Shown here one piece after another: positions 1 through 8,920 of a DNA stretch of 64,000 nt. The DNA is taken from contig NZ_JBDJKW010000003.1 in assembly GCF_039673065.1 (NCBI RefSeq), positions 1 through 64,000 of the forward strand, read 5' to 3'. Position numbers and translations under genes: made by a program. The stretch's first letter is position 1; each line of letters opens with the position of its first letter. This stretch comes from Allobosea sp039673065 (GTDB lineage: Bacteria; Pseudomonadota; Alphaproteobacteria; Rhizobiales; Beijerinckiaceae). The notes under the pieces were generated by a model. That model was not told where the DNA came from and ran no database searches. It saw nothing but the letters and a program-made list of their open reading frames with translations.

Positions 1-310
1 GCGCATCGCCGCGCGACCCCAGCCGCAGCCGGAGGCGCGCACCCCGCTCGCCACCAGCTACGACGCCGACCGCGCCAGCCTCGACCAGCTCTTCGCCACC
101 GCCAGCCGCCCGGCGGCCGCCGCTCCGGCGAGCAGGGGCGTCGCGACCGCCCGCGCCCGCGCCTCCGACGTGCGCGCCAAGGGCTGGATGACCGGGCCGA
201 GCCCGGCGGCCGCGCTCGGCTTCTCCGAGACCGCGCCGAGCGAGCTCAAGACCAGCGGCTTCACCGGCCCGGCCGTGCAGCCCCTGCCGACGAATTTCGT
301 CCAGAACTGA
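1..310 (+). CDS. C-terminal end of an unidentified protein (cut by window edge)
   Basis: The frame is open from the first base and ends at TGA 308-310, giving about 102 residues. The tail is rich in Ala, Pro, Arg and Ser and looks disordered, with a short ordered-looking end (PLPTNFVQN). Codon use matches the neighbours. Long low-complexity tails of this kind occur on some Hyphomicrobiales cell-wall hydrolases (for example DUF882 proteins), but no catalytic domain lies inside the window, so the identity is open. The next gene is on the other strand and converges on it across only 29 bp. Confidence 0.5.
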   Translation, partial: RIAARPQPQPEARTPLATSYDADRASLDQLFATASRPAAAAPASRGVATARARASDVRAKGWMTGPSPAAALGFSETAPSELKTSGFTGPAVQPLPTNFVQN

Positions 311-339
311 GCGGTCGCCGCTGCCGCCGGGATCCCGTG

Positions 340-1284
340 TCAGATGCCGGCGCCCTCGCTCGCCGCGCCGGCAAGCGCCCCGCGGCATGGGTCCCAGGTC
401 GGTTCGCCGCCGAAGGTCTCGACCAGGCTGTCGATCAGCACGCGCACCTTGCCGGGCACATAGGCGCCCGGCGGCCGCACCACGTAGAGCCCGGTTTCCG
501 GCAGTGGATAGTCGCGCAGCACCGCCTCCAGCCGCCCGGCCGCGATCGCGTCGCTGACGATGAAGGTCGGCACCATCGCCAGCCCGAGCCCGGCCTCGGC
601 CCATTGCGTCAGCGTGTCGCCGCTGTCGGAGCGCAGCCGGCCCGAGGGGCGGATCGTCACGATCCGCCGGTTGACGCGGAAGTGCCAGTCCGGCAGCGCC
701 GTGCCGGTATAGGCGAGGCATTCATGCGCTTCGAGATCGGCGGGAAGCGCCGGCCTGCCATGGCGGGCGAGATAGGCCGGGCTGCCGACCACCACGGTGT
801 GGATCGTCGCGATGCGGCGCGCCACCAGGCTCGAATCCTTCAGGCTGCCGATGCGGACCGCGGCGTCGAAGCGCTCGCCGATCAGGTCGACCATACGGTC
901 GCTCGCCTCGACGTCGAGGCGCAGGCGCGGATGGCGCACCGCGAGGTCGGCCAGCACCGGCGCGAGATGGCGGATGCCGAATGTCAGCGGCATCGACAGG
1001 CGCAGCCGCCCCGCCACGCCATCCGCCTGACGCGCCACCGCGTCGCGCGCCTCCTCCAGATCGGCGAGGATGCGCTCGCCACGCGCCTTGAACTCCAGCC
1101 CCGCCTCGGTGGGCGCGACTCCACGCGTGGTGCGGCTGAGCAGGCGCGTGCCGAGATCGGCCTCCAGCCGCGCCACCCGGCGGCTGACGATCGACTTCGC
1201 CAGGCCGAGCTGGTGCGCCGCACGGCCGAAGCCGCCGGCATCGACCACGGCGACGAAACTGCGGATATCGTCCAGCTCGGACAT
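340..1284 (-). CDS. LysR-family transcriptional regulator
   Basis: A 314-aa protein with the standard LysR layout: an N-terminal winged helix-turn-helix at about residues 3-60 (the AAHQLGLAKSIVSRRVARLE region) and a periplasmic-binding-protein-like effector domain at about 88-290. The start at 1284 is preferred over an upstream ATG at 1329 because GAGGAA lies just upstream and the helix-turn-helix begins immediately, as is usual. It is divergent from a nitroreductase gene with 181 bp between them, the classical LysR arrangement, so it probably controls that gene and itself. The inducer is unknown. Confidence 0.93.
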   Translation of the reverse strand: MSELDDIRSFVAVVDAGGFGRAAHQLGLAKSIVSRRVARLEADLGTRLLSRTTRGVAPTEAGLEFKARGERILADLEEARDAVARQADGVAGRLRLSMPLTFGIRHLAPVLADLAVRHPRLRLDVEASDRMVDLIGERFDAAVRIGSLKDSSLVARRIATIHTVVVGSPAYLARHGRPALPADLEAHECLAYTGTALPDWHFRVNRRIVTIRPSGRLRSDSGDTLTQWAEAGLGLAMVPTFIVSDAIAAGRLEAVLRDYPLPETGLYVVRPPGAYVPGKVRVLIDSLVETFGGEPTWDPCRGALAGAASEGAGI

Positions 1285-1313
1285 GAAGCGTTCCTCGACG
1301 AGCAACAGTTTAG

Positions 1314-1328
1314 TGCCCACTATGGGCA
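1314..1328. promoter_or_regulatory. Candidate LysR operator, TGCCCA-CTA-TGGGCA
   Basis: A perfect 6-bp inverted repeat around a 3-bp spacer, in the gap between the divergent LysR and nitroreductase genes. It lies about 30 bp upstream of the LysR start. It has the dyad shape of a LysR box (interrupted palindrome bounded by T and A). Assignment to this regulator is inferred from position. Confidence 0.5.
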
Positions 1329-1465
1329 TTCCGATGCCGCAAGTGAACCGCTACATCTGCCCCGAAGGCCCGCTGCCGTCGTCGCCCGGCGCAGCCGGCC
1401 CCGCATTCACCGGCCGACCGCGTCAGCCGACGCGATCCCAAGCCATCGATAATCGTGAGGAAGCC

Positions 1466-2053
1466 ATGCTCGACAAGCTCAAGAAGCGCCGCACCCAGTA
1501 CGCCCTCGGCAAGACCCTGCCCCTCTCCGAGGACAAGGTCGACGCGCTGATCCGCGAGGCGATCCGCCAGTCGCCCTCGAGCTTCAACTCGCAGAGCTCG
1601 CGCGCCGTGATCCTGTTCGGCAAGGAGAGCGACAAGTTCTGGTCGATCACCCGCGAGGCGCTGCGCGCCATCGTCCCGGCCGCCGATTTCGAGGCGACCA
1701 GCAAGAAGATCGACAGCTTCGCCGCCGGCGCCGGCACCGTGCTGTTCTTCGAGGACCAGGAGCCGATCAAGGCCCTGCAGGAGAAGTTCGCGCTCTACGC
1801 CGACAATTTCCCGATCTGGTCGCACCACTCGGCCGGCATGGCGCAGCTCGCCGTCTGGACCGCGCTGGCCGATGTCGGCATCGGCGCCAGCCTGCAGCAC
1901 TACACCCCGCTGGTCGACGCCGAGGTCGCCAAGACCTGGAACCTGCCGGCGTCCTGGAAGCTGATCGCCCAGATGCCCTTCGGCTCGAACGAGGCCGGCT
2001 TCCCGGAGAAGAGCTTCATCGACGACGCGGTGCGCTTCCGCACCCATCGCTGA
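1466..2053 (+). CDS. Nitroreductase-family oxidoreductase (Hbn1/Frm2-like, COG3560 type)
   Basis: A 195-aa single-domain flavoprotein. The N-terminus (RRTQYALGKTLPLSEDKVD) and the REAIRQSPSSFNSQSSR segment at about residues 30-50 are typical of the compact nitroreductase subgroup that includes yeast Frm2/Hbn1 and lactococcal CinD. These enzymes bind FMN and reduce nitro compounds or quinones using NAD(P)H. The FPIWSHHSAGMAQLAVWTAL stretch is the usual central helix region. ATG at 1466 follows GAGG. It is divergent from the LysR gene, which suggests induction by an electrophile or quinone (inference). The physiological substrate is not known. Confidence 0.88.
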   Translation: MLDKLKKRRTQYALGKTLPLSEDKVDALIREAIRQSPSSFNSQSSRAVILFGKESDKFWSITREALRAIVPAADFEATSKKIDSFAAGAGTVLFFEDQEPIKALQEKFALYADNFPIWSHHSAGMAQLAVWTALADVGIGASLQHYTPLVDAEVAKTWNLPASWKLIAQMPFGSNEAGFPEKSFIDDAVRFRTHR

Positions 2054-2105
2054 GACGCGCTGCCGGCGGGGCGGCGAGCCCGCCCCGTCTCCACGCCTGA
2101 AACGC

Positions 2106-2139
2106 AAAGCGCCGCCCGGCACGTGCCGGGCGGCGCTTT
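2106..2139. terminator. Bidirectional terminator between nitroreductase gene and gapR
   Basis: A perfect 34-bp palindrome: an AAAGCGCCGCCCGGCAC arm immediately followed by its complement. Short A and T tracts flank it, and it lies between two convergent genes. The T tracts are only three bases, so efficiency is uncertain. Confidence 0.7.
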
Positions 2140-2164
2140 CATGTCCGCTACGCTTCGTCCGCGC

Positions 2165-2407
2165 TCAGGGCGTCTCGCCGACCGCCTGGAGATAGAGGTC
2201 GAGGATCGCCTCCTCTTCCTTGCGCTCCTCGAGGTCGCGCTTGCGCAGCGCGATCACCTTGCGCAGCACCTTGACGTCGTAGCCGTTGCCCTTGGCCTCG
2301 GCATAGACCTCCTTGATGTCGTCGGCGATGGTCTTCTTCTCTTCCTCGAGGCGCTCGATGCGCTCGACGATGCTCTTCAGCTGGTCGCCTGCAACCGGAT
2401 CGTCCAT
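2165..2407 (-). CDS. gapR: GapR-type nucleoid-associated protein (DUF2312)
   Basis: An 80-aa, strongly charged, coiled-coil protein. DQLKSIVERIERLEEEKKT at about residues 8-26 and the downstream IKEVYAEAKGNGYDVKVLRK segment are the hallmark of DUF2312. In Caulobacter this protein (GapR) binds overtwisted AT-rich DNA as a clamp-like multimer and helps topoisomerases during replication. The start at 2407 gives the standard family length. An upstream in-frame ATG at 2467 would add 20 residues not typical of the family. Present as a single gene in most alphaproteobacteria. Confidence 0.93.
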   Translation of the reverse strand: MDDPVAGDQLKSIVERIERLEEEKKTIADDIKEVYAEAKGNGYDVKVLRKVIALRKRDLEERKEEEAILDLYLQAVGETP

Positions 2408-2485
2408 TTTCAGACCTTTCAGTGGGTGATTGCCGGAGGGGTTCGCGCGGATGGGCGCCGAGGTCAAGCGCCAACCGGCGCGACT

Positions 2486-3280
2486 TCACATCTCCCGTGC
2501 CGCCGCCAGCGCACCGGGCATCAGGCGCGCCAGCCGCACGCCCCAGGCGCGGGCGGCATGGGGTTCGCCGATCAGGTCCTGCCGGATCTCGACCAGCGCG
2601 TCGAGCAGGCCGCGCCGCGTCGCGTGCCGGTCGATCGTGTCGCCCGGCAGCCCGCCGCGATAGGGCTCGTTGTCGCCGACGACGAGATCGCCCTCCGCCC
2701 GCAGCGCCGCGATCAGCGCGCGGGCGAGCCTGCCCTCCCCGTCCCAGAGCACGCCGGCCTGCCAGGGCCGCGGCACGCCCTTCCAGAACGGGGTAAAGGA
2801 GTGCAGCGAGACGATCGCCGGCGGATGGCCGGCGGCGAGCGCCTGCGTGACGGCGCGGTCGATCGCGGCGTCATAGGGCGCGTAGAAGCGCGCGACCCGC
2901 TCGGCGATGCCGGCCTCGTCGATGCGGGCATTGCCGGGCACGATCGCCCCGTCCGAGATGCGCATCACCAGGGTCGGATCGTCGCGGCCGCGATTGGGGT
3001 CGATCAGCAGGCGCGAGAAGCTGGAAAGCACCGCCGGCGCGCCGAGCGCGGCCGCCATGGCGCGCGTCATCTCGGCCGCGCCGATATCGTAGGCGATATG
3101 GCGCGTCAGCTGCGCAGCCGGCAGGCCGAGCCCGTCGAGCTGGGGCGGAATCGCATTGCTGGCATGGTCACAGAGCAGCAGCATCCCGGTCGCCGGATCG
3201 CCGGGGATGATCTCGACCTCGCCCGGCCGGAGGCCGCCGGCCTCGCTCTGCCCGTTCACATCCGCGCGCATCGCCGGCAT
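2486..3280 (-). CDS. N-formylglutamate amidohydrolase-family protein
   Basis: A 264-aa protein of the FGase family (PF05013). Visible family features are the CDHASN motif at residues 37-42, the FSRLLIDPNRG segment near residue 90 and SLHSFTP near residue 158. Characterised members hydrolyse N-formyl-L-glutamate to formate and glutamate in histidine breakdown, but many alphaproteobacterial members stand alone without hut genes, as here, so the substrate is uncertain. No signal peptide is visible, so it is probably cytoplasmic. It lies downstream of nothing obvious on its strand, and the glycerate kinase gene is divergent. The start could also be the ATG at 3271. Confidence 0.85.
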   Translation of the reverse strand: MPAMRADVNGQSEAGGLRPGEVEIIPGDPATGMLLLCDHASNAIPPQLDGLGLPAAQLTRHIAYDIGAAEMTRAMAAALGAPAVLSSFSRLLIDPNRGRDDPTLVMRISDGAIVPGNARIDEAGIAERVARFYAPYDAAIDRAVTQALAAGHPPAIVSLHSFTPFWKGVPRPWQAGVLWDGEGRLARALIAALRAEGDLVVGDNEPYRGGLPGDTIDRHATRRGLLDALVEIRQDLIGEPHAARAWGVRLARLMPGALAAAREM

Positions 3281-3370
3281 CGGACCACATCGTCAAATCG
3301 CGGGTGACGCCCGCACGTCTGCGACATAGAAGGAGCCTGAACGAAAGTCGATCGTCGAGGGCGGGATCGC

Positions 3371-4693
3371 ATGGGGGAGAGACAGGTGCAGCAACAAGAT
3401 GGCGCAGTCGCGGCACGGCGCGCCGTCGCGCGCTCGATCTTCGACGCCGCCGTCGCCCGCGCCCATCCGCGCAGCTGGCTCGTCGACAATCTGCCCGAGC
3501 CCGGACGCGACGGCCGCCTGATCCTGCTCGCCGCCGGCAAGGCCGCCGGCAGCATGACCGCGCTGGCAGAAGCGCATTATCTCGACACGCTGCGCCTGCC
3601 ACCGGCGCGCCTGCTCGGCCACGCCGTCGCCCGCCATGGCTACGAGGCGCCGACCCGCCACATCCCGATGGTCGCCGCCGGCCATCCCGTCCCCGACCAG
3701 GGCAGCATCGACAGCGCCGCGCACGCGCTGGCGCTGGCCTCGGCTGCCGGGCCGGAGGATTTCGTGCTGGTGCTGCTCTCCGGCGGCGGCTCGGCCAACT
3801 GGGTCGCGCCGGCCGGCACGCTGACGCTTGCCGAGAAGCAGGCGGTCAACAAGGCGCTGCTGCGCTCCGGCGCGCCGATCGGCGAGATGAACGTGGTGCG
3901 CAAGCACCTGTCGCGCATCAAGGGCGGCCGGCTGGCGCTGGCGGCCGCGCCGGCACGCCTGCTGACGCTCGCCGTCTCGGACGTGCCGCGCGACGACCCG
4001 ACCGCGATCGCCTCGGGCCCGACCGTGCCCGATCCCAGCACGCTGGAAGAGGCGCGCGCCATCGTGGCGCGCTATCGCCTCGCCCTGCCGCCGGCGGCCG
4101 AGGCGCTGCTCGCCGATGCAGCGAGCGAAACGCCGAAGCAGGGCCACCCCGCCTTCGCCGGCAGCGAATACCGCATCGCGGCGCGCCCGGCCGACGCGAT
4201 CGCCGCCGCCGTACGTGCTGCCGCCGAAGCCGGCTACGAACCGATCGATCTCGGCCCCGATCTCGAGGGCGAGGCCCGCGAGGTCGCCGCCGTCCAGGCC
4301 CGCCACGCCTTGGCGCTCAAGGCGGCCGGCCGGCGCGCCGCGATCATCTCGGGCGGCGAGCTCACCGTCACCATCGCCGGCGACGGCCGCGGCGGACCGA
4401 ACCAGGAATTCGCCCTGGCGCTGGCGCTGGCGCTCGACGGTGCGCCAGGCATCGTAGCCCTCTCCGGCGACACCGACGGCACCGATGGCGGCGGCGGCGA
4501 GGCGACCGATCCGGCCGGCGCCCTGATCGACGAGACCACGCTGGCGCGCGCCCGCGCGCTCGGCCTCGATCCGGCCCAATCCCTGCGCCAGAATGATTCC
4601 ACCGGTTTCTTCGCGCCGCTCGGCGACCTGCTGGAGACCGGCCCGACCCTGACCAACGTCAACGATTGCCGCGTGATCCTGATCGACCCATGA
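3371..4693 (+). CDS. Glycerate 2-kinase, type 2 (MOFRL family; formerly called hydroxypyruvate reductase TtuD)
   Basis: A 440-aa protein with an N-terminal GckA/TtuD domain and a C-terminal MOFRL domain. Diagnostic segments are LLSGGGSANWV near residue 135, SDVPRDDPTAIASGPTVPDP near 205, ISGGELTVTI near 325 followed by GRGGPNQEFALALA, and LSGDTDGTDGGG near 372. The family phosphorylates D-glycerate to 2-phosphoglycerate using ATP. That product can pass through enolase to the pyruvate kinase encoded 0.6 kb downstream. The stop codon overlaps the next start by four bases (ATGA), so the two are probably cotranscribed. Confidence 0.9.
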   Translation: MGERQVQQQDGAVAARRAVARSIFDAAVARAHPRSWLVDNLPEPGRDGRLILLAAGKAAGSMTALAEAHYLDTLRLPPARLLGHAVARHGYEAPTRHIPMVAAGHPVPDQGSIDSAAHALALASAAGPEDFVLVLLSGGGSANWVAPAGTLTLAEKQAVNKALLRSGAPIGEMNVVRKHLSRIKGGRLALAAAPARLLTLAVSDVPRDDPTAIASGPTVPDPSTLEEARAIVARYRLALPPAAEALLADAASETPKQGHPAFAGSEYRIAARPADAIAAAVRAAAEAGYEPIDLGPDLEGEAREVAAVQARHALALKAAGRRAAIISGGELTVTIAGDGRGGPNQEFALALALALDGAPGIVALSGDTDGTDGGGGEATDPAGALIDETTLARARALGLDPAQSLRQNDSTGFFAPLGDLLETGPTLTNVNDCRVILIDP

Positions 4694-5160
4694 CCCGCAG
4701 CGGACCGCATCTCCACAGCCGGCGCGCCTGGCGCGGCCTGCTCGCACCGGCGCTGGCCGCCGGCGCGCTGCTGGCCGCCAGCCAGCCCGCCTTCGCCGAC
4801 CTGCGCATGTGCAACACCACCGCCAGCCGCGTCGGCGTGGCGCTGGGCTATCGCGATGCGCAGGGCTGGGTCACCGAGGGCTGGTGGAACCTGGCGCCGC
4901 GCTCCTGCGAGACGCTGCTCAGCGGCACGCTGGCGGCGCGCTTCTACTATGTCCACGCGGTCGACTACGACCGCGGCGGCGAGTGGACCGGCAAGACCTT
5001 CATGTGTACCCGCAACAGGGAGTTCACGATTCGCGGAATCGAGAACTGCCTGCCGCGCGGCTACGACCGGGCCGGCTTCTTCGAGGTCGACACCGGCGAG
5101 CAGAAGGGCTGGACCATCCAGCTGACCGACACCCAGGGCGGCGCTCCGGCGCGTCCCTGA
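4690..5160 (+). CDS. DUF1036 secreted protein
   Basis: A 156-aa protein with a clear N-terminal signal peptide (an Arg-rich start, then about 20 Ala/Leu-rich residues ending at AFADL). The mature part matches DUF1036: LRMCNTTASRVGVALGYRD, then GWVTEGWWNLAPRSCETLL and a TGKTFMCT segment. Four cysteines are conserved in this family and probably form disulfides in the periplasm. No molecular function is known. The start at 4690 overlaps the preceding kinase stop (ATGA), which favours it over the in-frame ATG at 4666. Confidence 0.85.
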   Translation: MTRSGPHLHSRRAWRGLLAPALAAGALLAASQPAFADLRMCNTTASRVGVALGYRDAQGWVTEGWWNLAPRSCETLLSGTLAARFYYVHAVDYDRGGEWTGKTFMCTRNREFTIRGIENCLPRGYDRAGFFEVDTGEQKGWTIQLTDTQGGAPARP

Positions 5161-5286
5161 GCGCGGCCTTACGGCGCGCCGTGCGGCCGGTGGCGATGAG
5201 GGCTTGCCCTCGGCCGCCGGATGCGCGAGGCCTGAACCAAACCACGTGACGAACGGCCGAAGGCCGACCAAGGAGATGACGACGCG

Positions 5287-6726
5287 ATGAAGCGCGAACG
5301 GCGGATCAAGATCATCGCGACGCTGGGGCCGGCATCGTCCAGCCCGGAGATGTGCGCGGCCCTCTTCCAGGCGGGCGTCGACGTCTTCCGGATCAATATG
5401 AGCCACACCCAGCGCGAGACGCTGCCCGAGCGCATCGCCATGTTACGCGCGCTGGAGACGCAGTTCCGCCGCCCGGTCGGCATCCTCGCCGACCTGCAGG
5501 GCCCGAAGCTGCGCGTCGGCCAGTTCGGCGGCGACGGCGGCGCCATGCTGGAGAACGGCGCCCGCTTCGTGCTCGATGCCGACACCGCCCCGGGCGACGC
5601 GAAGCGCGTGCACCTGCCGCATCCGGAAATCCTCGAGGCGCTCGAGCCCGGCCACACCCTGATCCTCGACGACGGCAAGATCCGCCTCGTGGTCGAGAGC
5701 GCCACGCCCAAGCAGGCCGTGACCCGTGTCACCGTCGGCGGCCGGCTGTCCTCGCGCAAGGGCGTCAGCCTGCCCGACACCACCATCCCCGTCTCGGCGA
5801 TGACCGAGAAGGACCGTTCCGACGCCGAGGCCGCGGCCGAGGCGGGCGTCGACTGGATCGCGCTCTCCTTCGTGCAGCGGCCGGAGGATATGGCGGAGCT
5901 CCGCAAGATCGTGCGCGGCCGGGCGCTGGCGCTCGCCAAGATCGAGAAGCCGCAGGCGGTACTGCGGCTGGAGGAGATCATCGAGGCCTCCGACGCGATC
6001 ATGGTGGCGCGCGGCGATCTCGGCGTCGAGATGCCGCTGGAGAAGGTGCCGGGCACCCAGAAGCGCATCACCCGCATGGCCCGGCGCATGGGCAAGCCGG
6101 TCGTCGTCGCGACCCAGATGCTGGAGAGCATGATCACCGCCCCTGTGCCGACCCGCGCCGAGGTCTCCGACGTCGCGACCGCGGTGTTCGAGGGCGCCGA
6201 CGCGGTGATGCTCTCGGCCGAGAGCGCCGCCGGCCAGTACCCGATCGAGGCGGTGACGATGATGAACCGCATCGCCGAGGAGGTCGAGAACGAGTCGGTC
6301 TACCGCTCGATCCTCGAGTCGCAGCGCGCCCTGCCGGAGGCCACCGGCGCCGACGCCATCGCCAAGGCCGCCCACGAGATCGCGACCACGCTCAACCTCA
6401 AGGCGATCGCCGCCTGGACCTCTTCGGGCTCGACCGCCTTCCGCATCGCCCGCGAGCGCCCGAACTCGACCGTGATCGCCCTGACGCCCAACCGGGCTAC
6501 CGCCCGCCAGCTCACCCTGGTCTGGGGCGTGCACTCGGTGGTGACCAAGGACGCCAGCGACAATGACGACATGGCCTTCCGCGCCTGCAAGTTCGCGGTG
6601 CGCGAGGGCTATGCCGCGGCGGGCGACCGCATCATCGTCGTCGCCGGCGTTCCCTTCGGCACGCCGGGCGCCACCAACATGGTCCGCATCGCCTTCGTGG
6701 CGAAGGAGCATGTCGAGCGCGCCTGA
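5287..6726 (+). CDS. pyk: Pyruvate kinase
   Basis: A 479-aa enzyme converting phosphoenolpyruvate and ADP to pyruvate and ATP. It has the N-terminal signature (IKIIATLGPASSS, residues 7-19), the B-domain insertion at about residues 70-170, the substrate and metal segment MVARGDLGVEMP near 238, the FEGADAVMLSAESAAG segment near 300, and a C-terminal allosteric domain. Length and order are those of ordinary bacterial pyruvate kinases. ATG 5287 follows AAGGAGATGACGACG. It lies 126 bp after the DUF1036 gene and probably has its own promoter. Confidence 0.97.
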   Translation: MKRERRIKIIATLGPASSSPEMCAALFQAGVDVFRINMSHTQRETLPERIAMLRALETQFRRPVGILADLQGPKLRVGQFGGDGGAMLENGARFVLDADTAPGDAKRVHLPHPEILEALEPGHTLILDDGKIRLVVESATPKQAVTRVTVGGRLSSRKGVSLPDTTIPVSAMTEKDRSDAEAAAEAGVDWIALSFVQRPEDMAELRKIVRGRALALAKIEKPQAVLRLEEIIEASDAIMVARGDLGVEMPLEKVPGTQKRITRMARRMGKPVVVATQMLESMITAPVPTRAEVSDVATAVFEGADAVMLSAESAAGQYPIEAVTMMNRIAEEVENESVYRSILESQRALPEATGADAIAKAAHEIATTLNLKAIAAWTSSGSTAFRIARERPNSTVIALTPNRATARQLTLVWGVHSVVTKDASDNDDMAFRACKFAVREGYAAAGDRIIVVAGVPFGTPGATNMVRIAFVAKEHVERA

Positions 6727-6748
6727 GGCCGCGCCCGACCGCGCCATG

Positions 6749-6772
6749 GTCGGGGCCGGCGCCGGCCCCGAC
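6749..6772. repeat. Perfect 24-bp palindrome downstream of pyk
   Basis: GTCGGGGCCGGC is followed directly by its complement, 22 bp after the pyk stop codon. It would form a very stable hairpin in RNA. No U-run follows, so it may be a processing or stabilising structure, or a weak terminator between pyk and pncB. Confidence 0.5.
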
Positions 6773-6864
6773 GCGCCCCCGCTGAGGCTGTGGCGCGCCG
6801 CATTGCCCTGCGGCGCGCGCGTGCTCTACTCCTGTGGCATCCGTCCCGGCAGGCAGCGACGCCC

Positions 6865-8169
6865 ATGACCCTCACCGACATCGCCACCCGGACCTACAAC
6901 CACAGCTGGCGGCTCGACCCGATCATCCGCAGCCTGCTCGACACCGATTTCTACAAGCTGCTGATGCTGCAGATGATCCGGCGCTTCCACCCGGACGTGC
7001 AGGTCACCTTCGGCCTGATCAACCGCACCGCCTCCGTGCGCCTCGCAGACATCGTCGACGAAGGCGAGCTGCGCGCCCAGCTCGACCATGCCCGCGCGCT
7101 GCGCTTCACCAAGAACGAGCTGATCTGGCTGGCCGGCAACAGCTTCTACGGCAAGACCCAGATGTTCGCGCCGGACTTCATCGCCTGGCTGGCCGAGTTC
7201 CGCCTGCCCGAGTACCAGCTGCGCAAGGTCGACGGGCAGTACGAGCTGACCTTCTCCGGCCCCTGGACCCACAGCATGATGTGGGAGATCCCGGCGCTGG
7301 CCATCGTCAACGAGCTGCGCTCGCGCGCCGCCCTGCGCGGCCAGGGCCGCTTCACGCTCGACGTGCTCTACGCCCGCGCCAAGGCCAAACTCTGGGACAA
7401 GGTCGAGCGGCTGAAGCAATTGCCCGATCTGCGCATCTCGGATTTCGGCACGCGCCGCCGCCACGGCCATCTCTGGCAGCGCTGGTGCGTCGAGGCGCTG
7501 AAGGAGGGGCTCGGCCCGACCTTCTCCGGCACCTCCAACGTGCTGCTCGCCATGGAGAACGACCTCGAGGCGATCGGCACCAACGCGCATGAGCTGCCCA
7601 TGGTGCTCGCCGCCCTCGCCGAGGACGACGCGGCGCTGCGGCAGGCGCCCTATCGCGTGCTCGACGAATGGCGCCAGGTCTATGGCGGCAACCTGCTGAT
7701 CGTCCTGCCCGACGCCTTCGGCACCACCGCCTTCCTCGCCGACGCCCCGGACTGGCTCGCCGACTGGACAGGCTTCCGCCCCGACAGCGCCCCGCCGATT
7801 GAGGCCGGCGAGCAGATCATCGCCTGGTGGCAGCGCCAGGGCCGCGATCCGCGCGGCAAGCTGCTGGTCTTCTCCGACGGGATGGACATCGATTCGATCG
7901 AGGCCGCCTATCACCATTTCCACGGCCGGGTCCGCACCAGCTTCGGCTGGGGCACCAACCTGACCAATGACTTCAGCGGCTGCTCGCCGGTCGGCGCGCC
8001 GGGGCTCGAGCCGATCTCGCTGGTCTGCAAGGTGATCAGCGCCAATGGCCGCCCGGCGGTGAAGCTTTCGGACAACCCCAACAAGGCGACCGGCACGCCG
8101 GACGAGATCGCCCGCTATCTGCGCGTCTTCGGCGGGGCGGACCGCAAGGCGCAGGCCGTCACGGTCTGA
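6865..8169 (+). CDS. pncB: Nicotinate phosphoribosyltransferase
   Basis: A 434-aa enzyme of the Preiss-Handler NAD salvage route, joining nicotinate and PRPP with ATP use. Visible landmarks are LLDTDFYKLLMLQMI near residue 29, FGTRRRHGH near 195, GTSNVLLA near 222 and the C-terminal SFGWGTNLTND near 365, all characteristic of PncB. Start 6865 is chosen over an upstream in-frame ATG at 6790 because the latter adds a basic stretch foreign to the family. Its 3' end overlaps the convergent methyltransferase gene by 11 bp. Confidence 0.95.
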   Translation: MTLTDIATRTYNHSWRLDPIIRSLLDTDFYKLLMLQMIRRFHPDVQVTFGLINRTASVRLADIVDEGELRAQLDHARALRFTKNELIWLAGNSFYGKTQMFAPDFIAWLAEFRLPEYQLRKVDGQYELTFSGPWTHSMMWEIPALAIVNELRSRAALRGQGRFTLDVLYARAKAKLWDKVERLKQLPDLRISDFGTRRRHGHLWQRWCVEALKEGLGPTFSGTSNVLLAMENDLEAIGTNAHELPMVLAALAEDDAALRQAPYRVLDEWRQVYGGNLLIVLPDAFGTTAFLADAPDWLADWTGFRPDSAPPIEAGEQIIAWWQRQGRDPRGKLLVFSDGMDIDSIEAAYHHFHGRVRTSFGWGTNLTNDFSGCSPVGAPGLEPISLVCKVISANGRPAVKLSDNPNKATGTPDEIARYLRVFGGADRKAQAVTV

Positions 8170-8920
8170 GCCCCTCGCGAGCGGAATCCTCACGACGCTG
8201 CGCCGACACCAGCAGCAGCATCGGCCGCTCCAGCTCCTCGGCGAGGCCGGGATTCTCGGCGATCTGCGCGGCGGTCGGTGCGAACTCCTCGACATGGCAC
8301 ACGGTGAACCCCGCCGCGATCAACCCATTCAACGTCGTGCCCAGCCTGCGGTGATGCTTGATCACCCCGTCGGCGAACCAGTTGGTGCGACGCTCGCCTT
8401 CCAGCGCGTAGCCGTTCACCGGCCAGGTCTTACGCCCGTCCTCGTCGCGGCTCCAATGCGGATGCGCCGCCGCCATGTAGATCGGGTGCTCGATGGTGAA
8501 GACGAGCCGGGCACCGGGTCGCAAGGCACGCCGGATCATGCGGACCAACCGGCCGAAATCCGCGATATAGTGAAAGGCCAGCGCGCTATACGCGAAGTCG
8601 AACGCCGCCGGCGCCAGGTCGAGCGTCTCGAGATCGGCGATCTCGTAGGCGATCGCCGGATCCTCGGTCAGCGCCTTGGCGCGCGCGATCATCCGGGCCG
8701 ACACGTCCAGCCCCGTGACCGCAGCCGCCCCCTGCTCGCGCGCCCAACGGGCGAACCAGCCGAAGCCGCAGCCGAGATCGACCACCGCCTTGCCGGCCAG
8801 ATCCGGCAGCAAGGCGCGCACCGCCGGCCATTCCGGCGCGGCGGCCAGCCCGTGCACCTGCCGCGGCAACTGGCTGTAGCCGGCGAAGAAGGCCGGATCG
8901 TCATAGATGTTCTGTGCCAT
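8159..8920 (-). CDS. Class I SAM-dependent methyltransferase
   Basis: A 253-aa protein with a Rossmann-type methyltransferase core. AdoMet-binding motif I is AVVDLGCGFGWFARW at about residues 45-59, the acidic loop is TGLDVSARMI near 69, and the FDFAYSALAFHYI segment near 108 corresponds to motif II. It resembles the UbiE/methyltransferase-11 type. The substrate is unknown, and there is no pathway partner nearby. The end overlaps the 3' end of pncB on the opposite strand, so transcription of the two genes must collide or be terminated inside coding sequence. Confidence 0.85.
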   Translation of the reverse strand: MAQNIYDDPAFFAGYSQLPRQVHGLAAAPEWPAVRALLPDLAGKAVVDLGCGFGWFARWAREQGAAAVTGLDVSARMIARAKALTEDPAIAYEIADLETLDLAPAAFDFAYSALAFHYIADFGRLVRMIRRALRPGARLVFTIEHPIYMAAAHPHWSRDEDGRKTWPVNGYALEGERRTNWFADGVIKHHRRLGTTLNGLIAAGFTVCHVEEFAPTAAQIAENPGLAEELERPMLLLVSAQRREDSAREGLRP

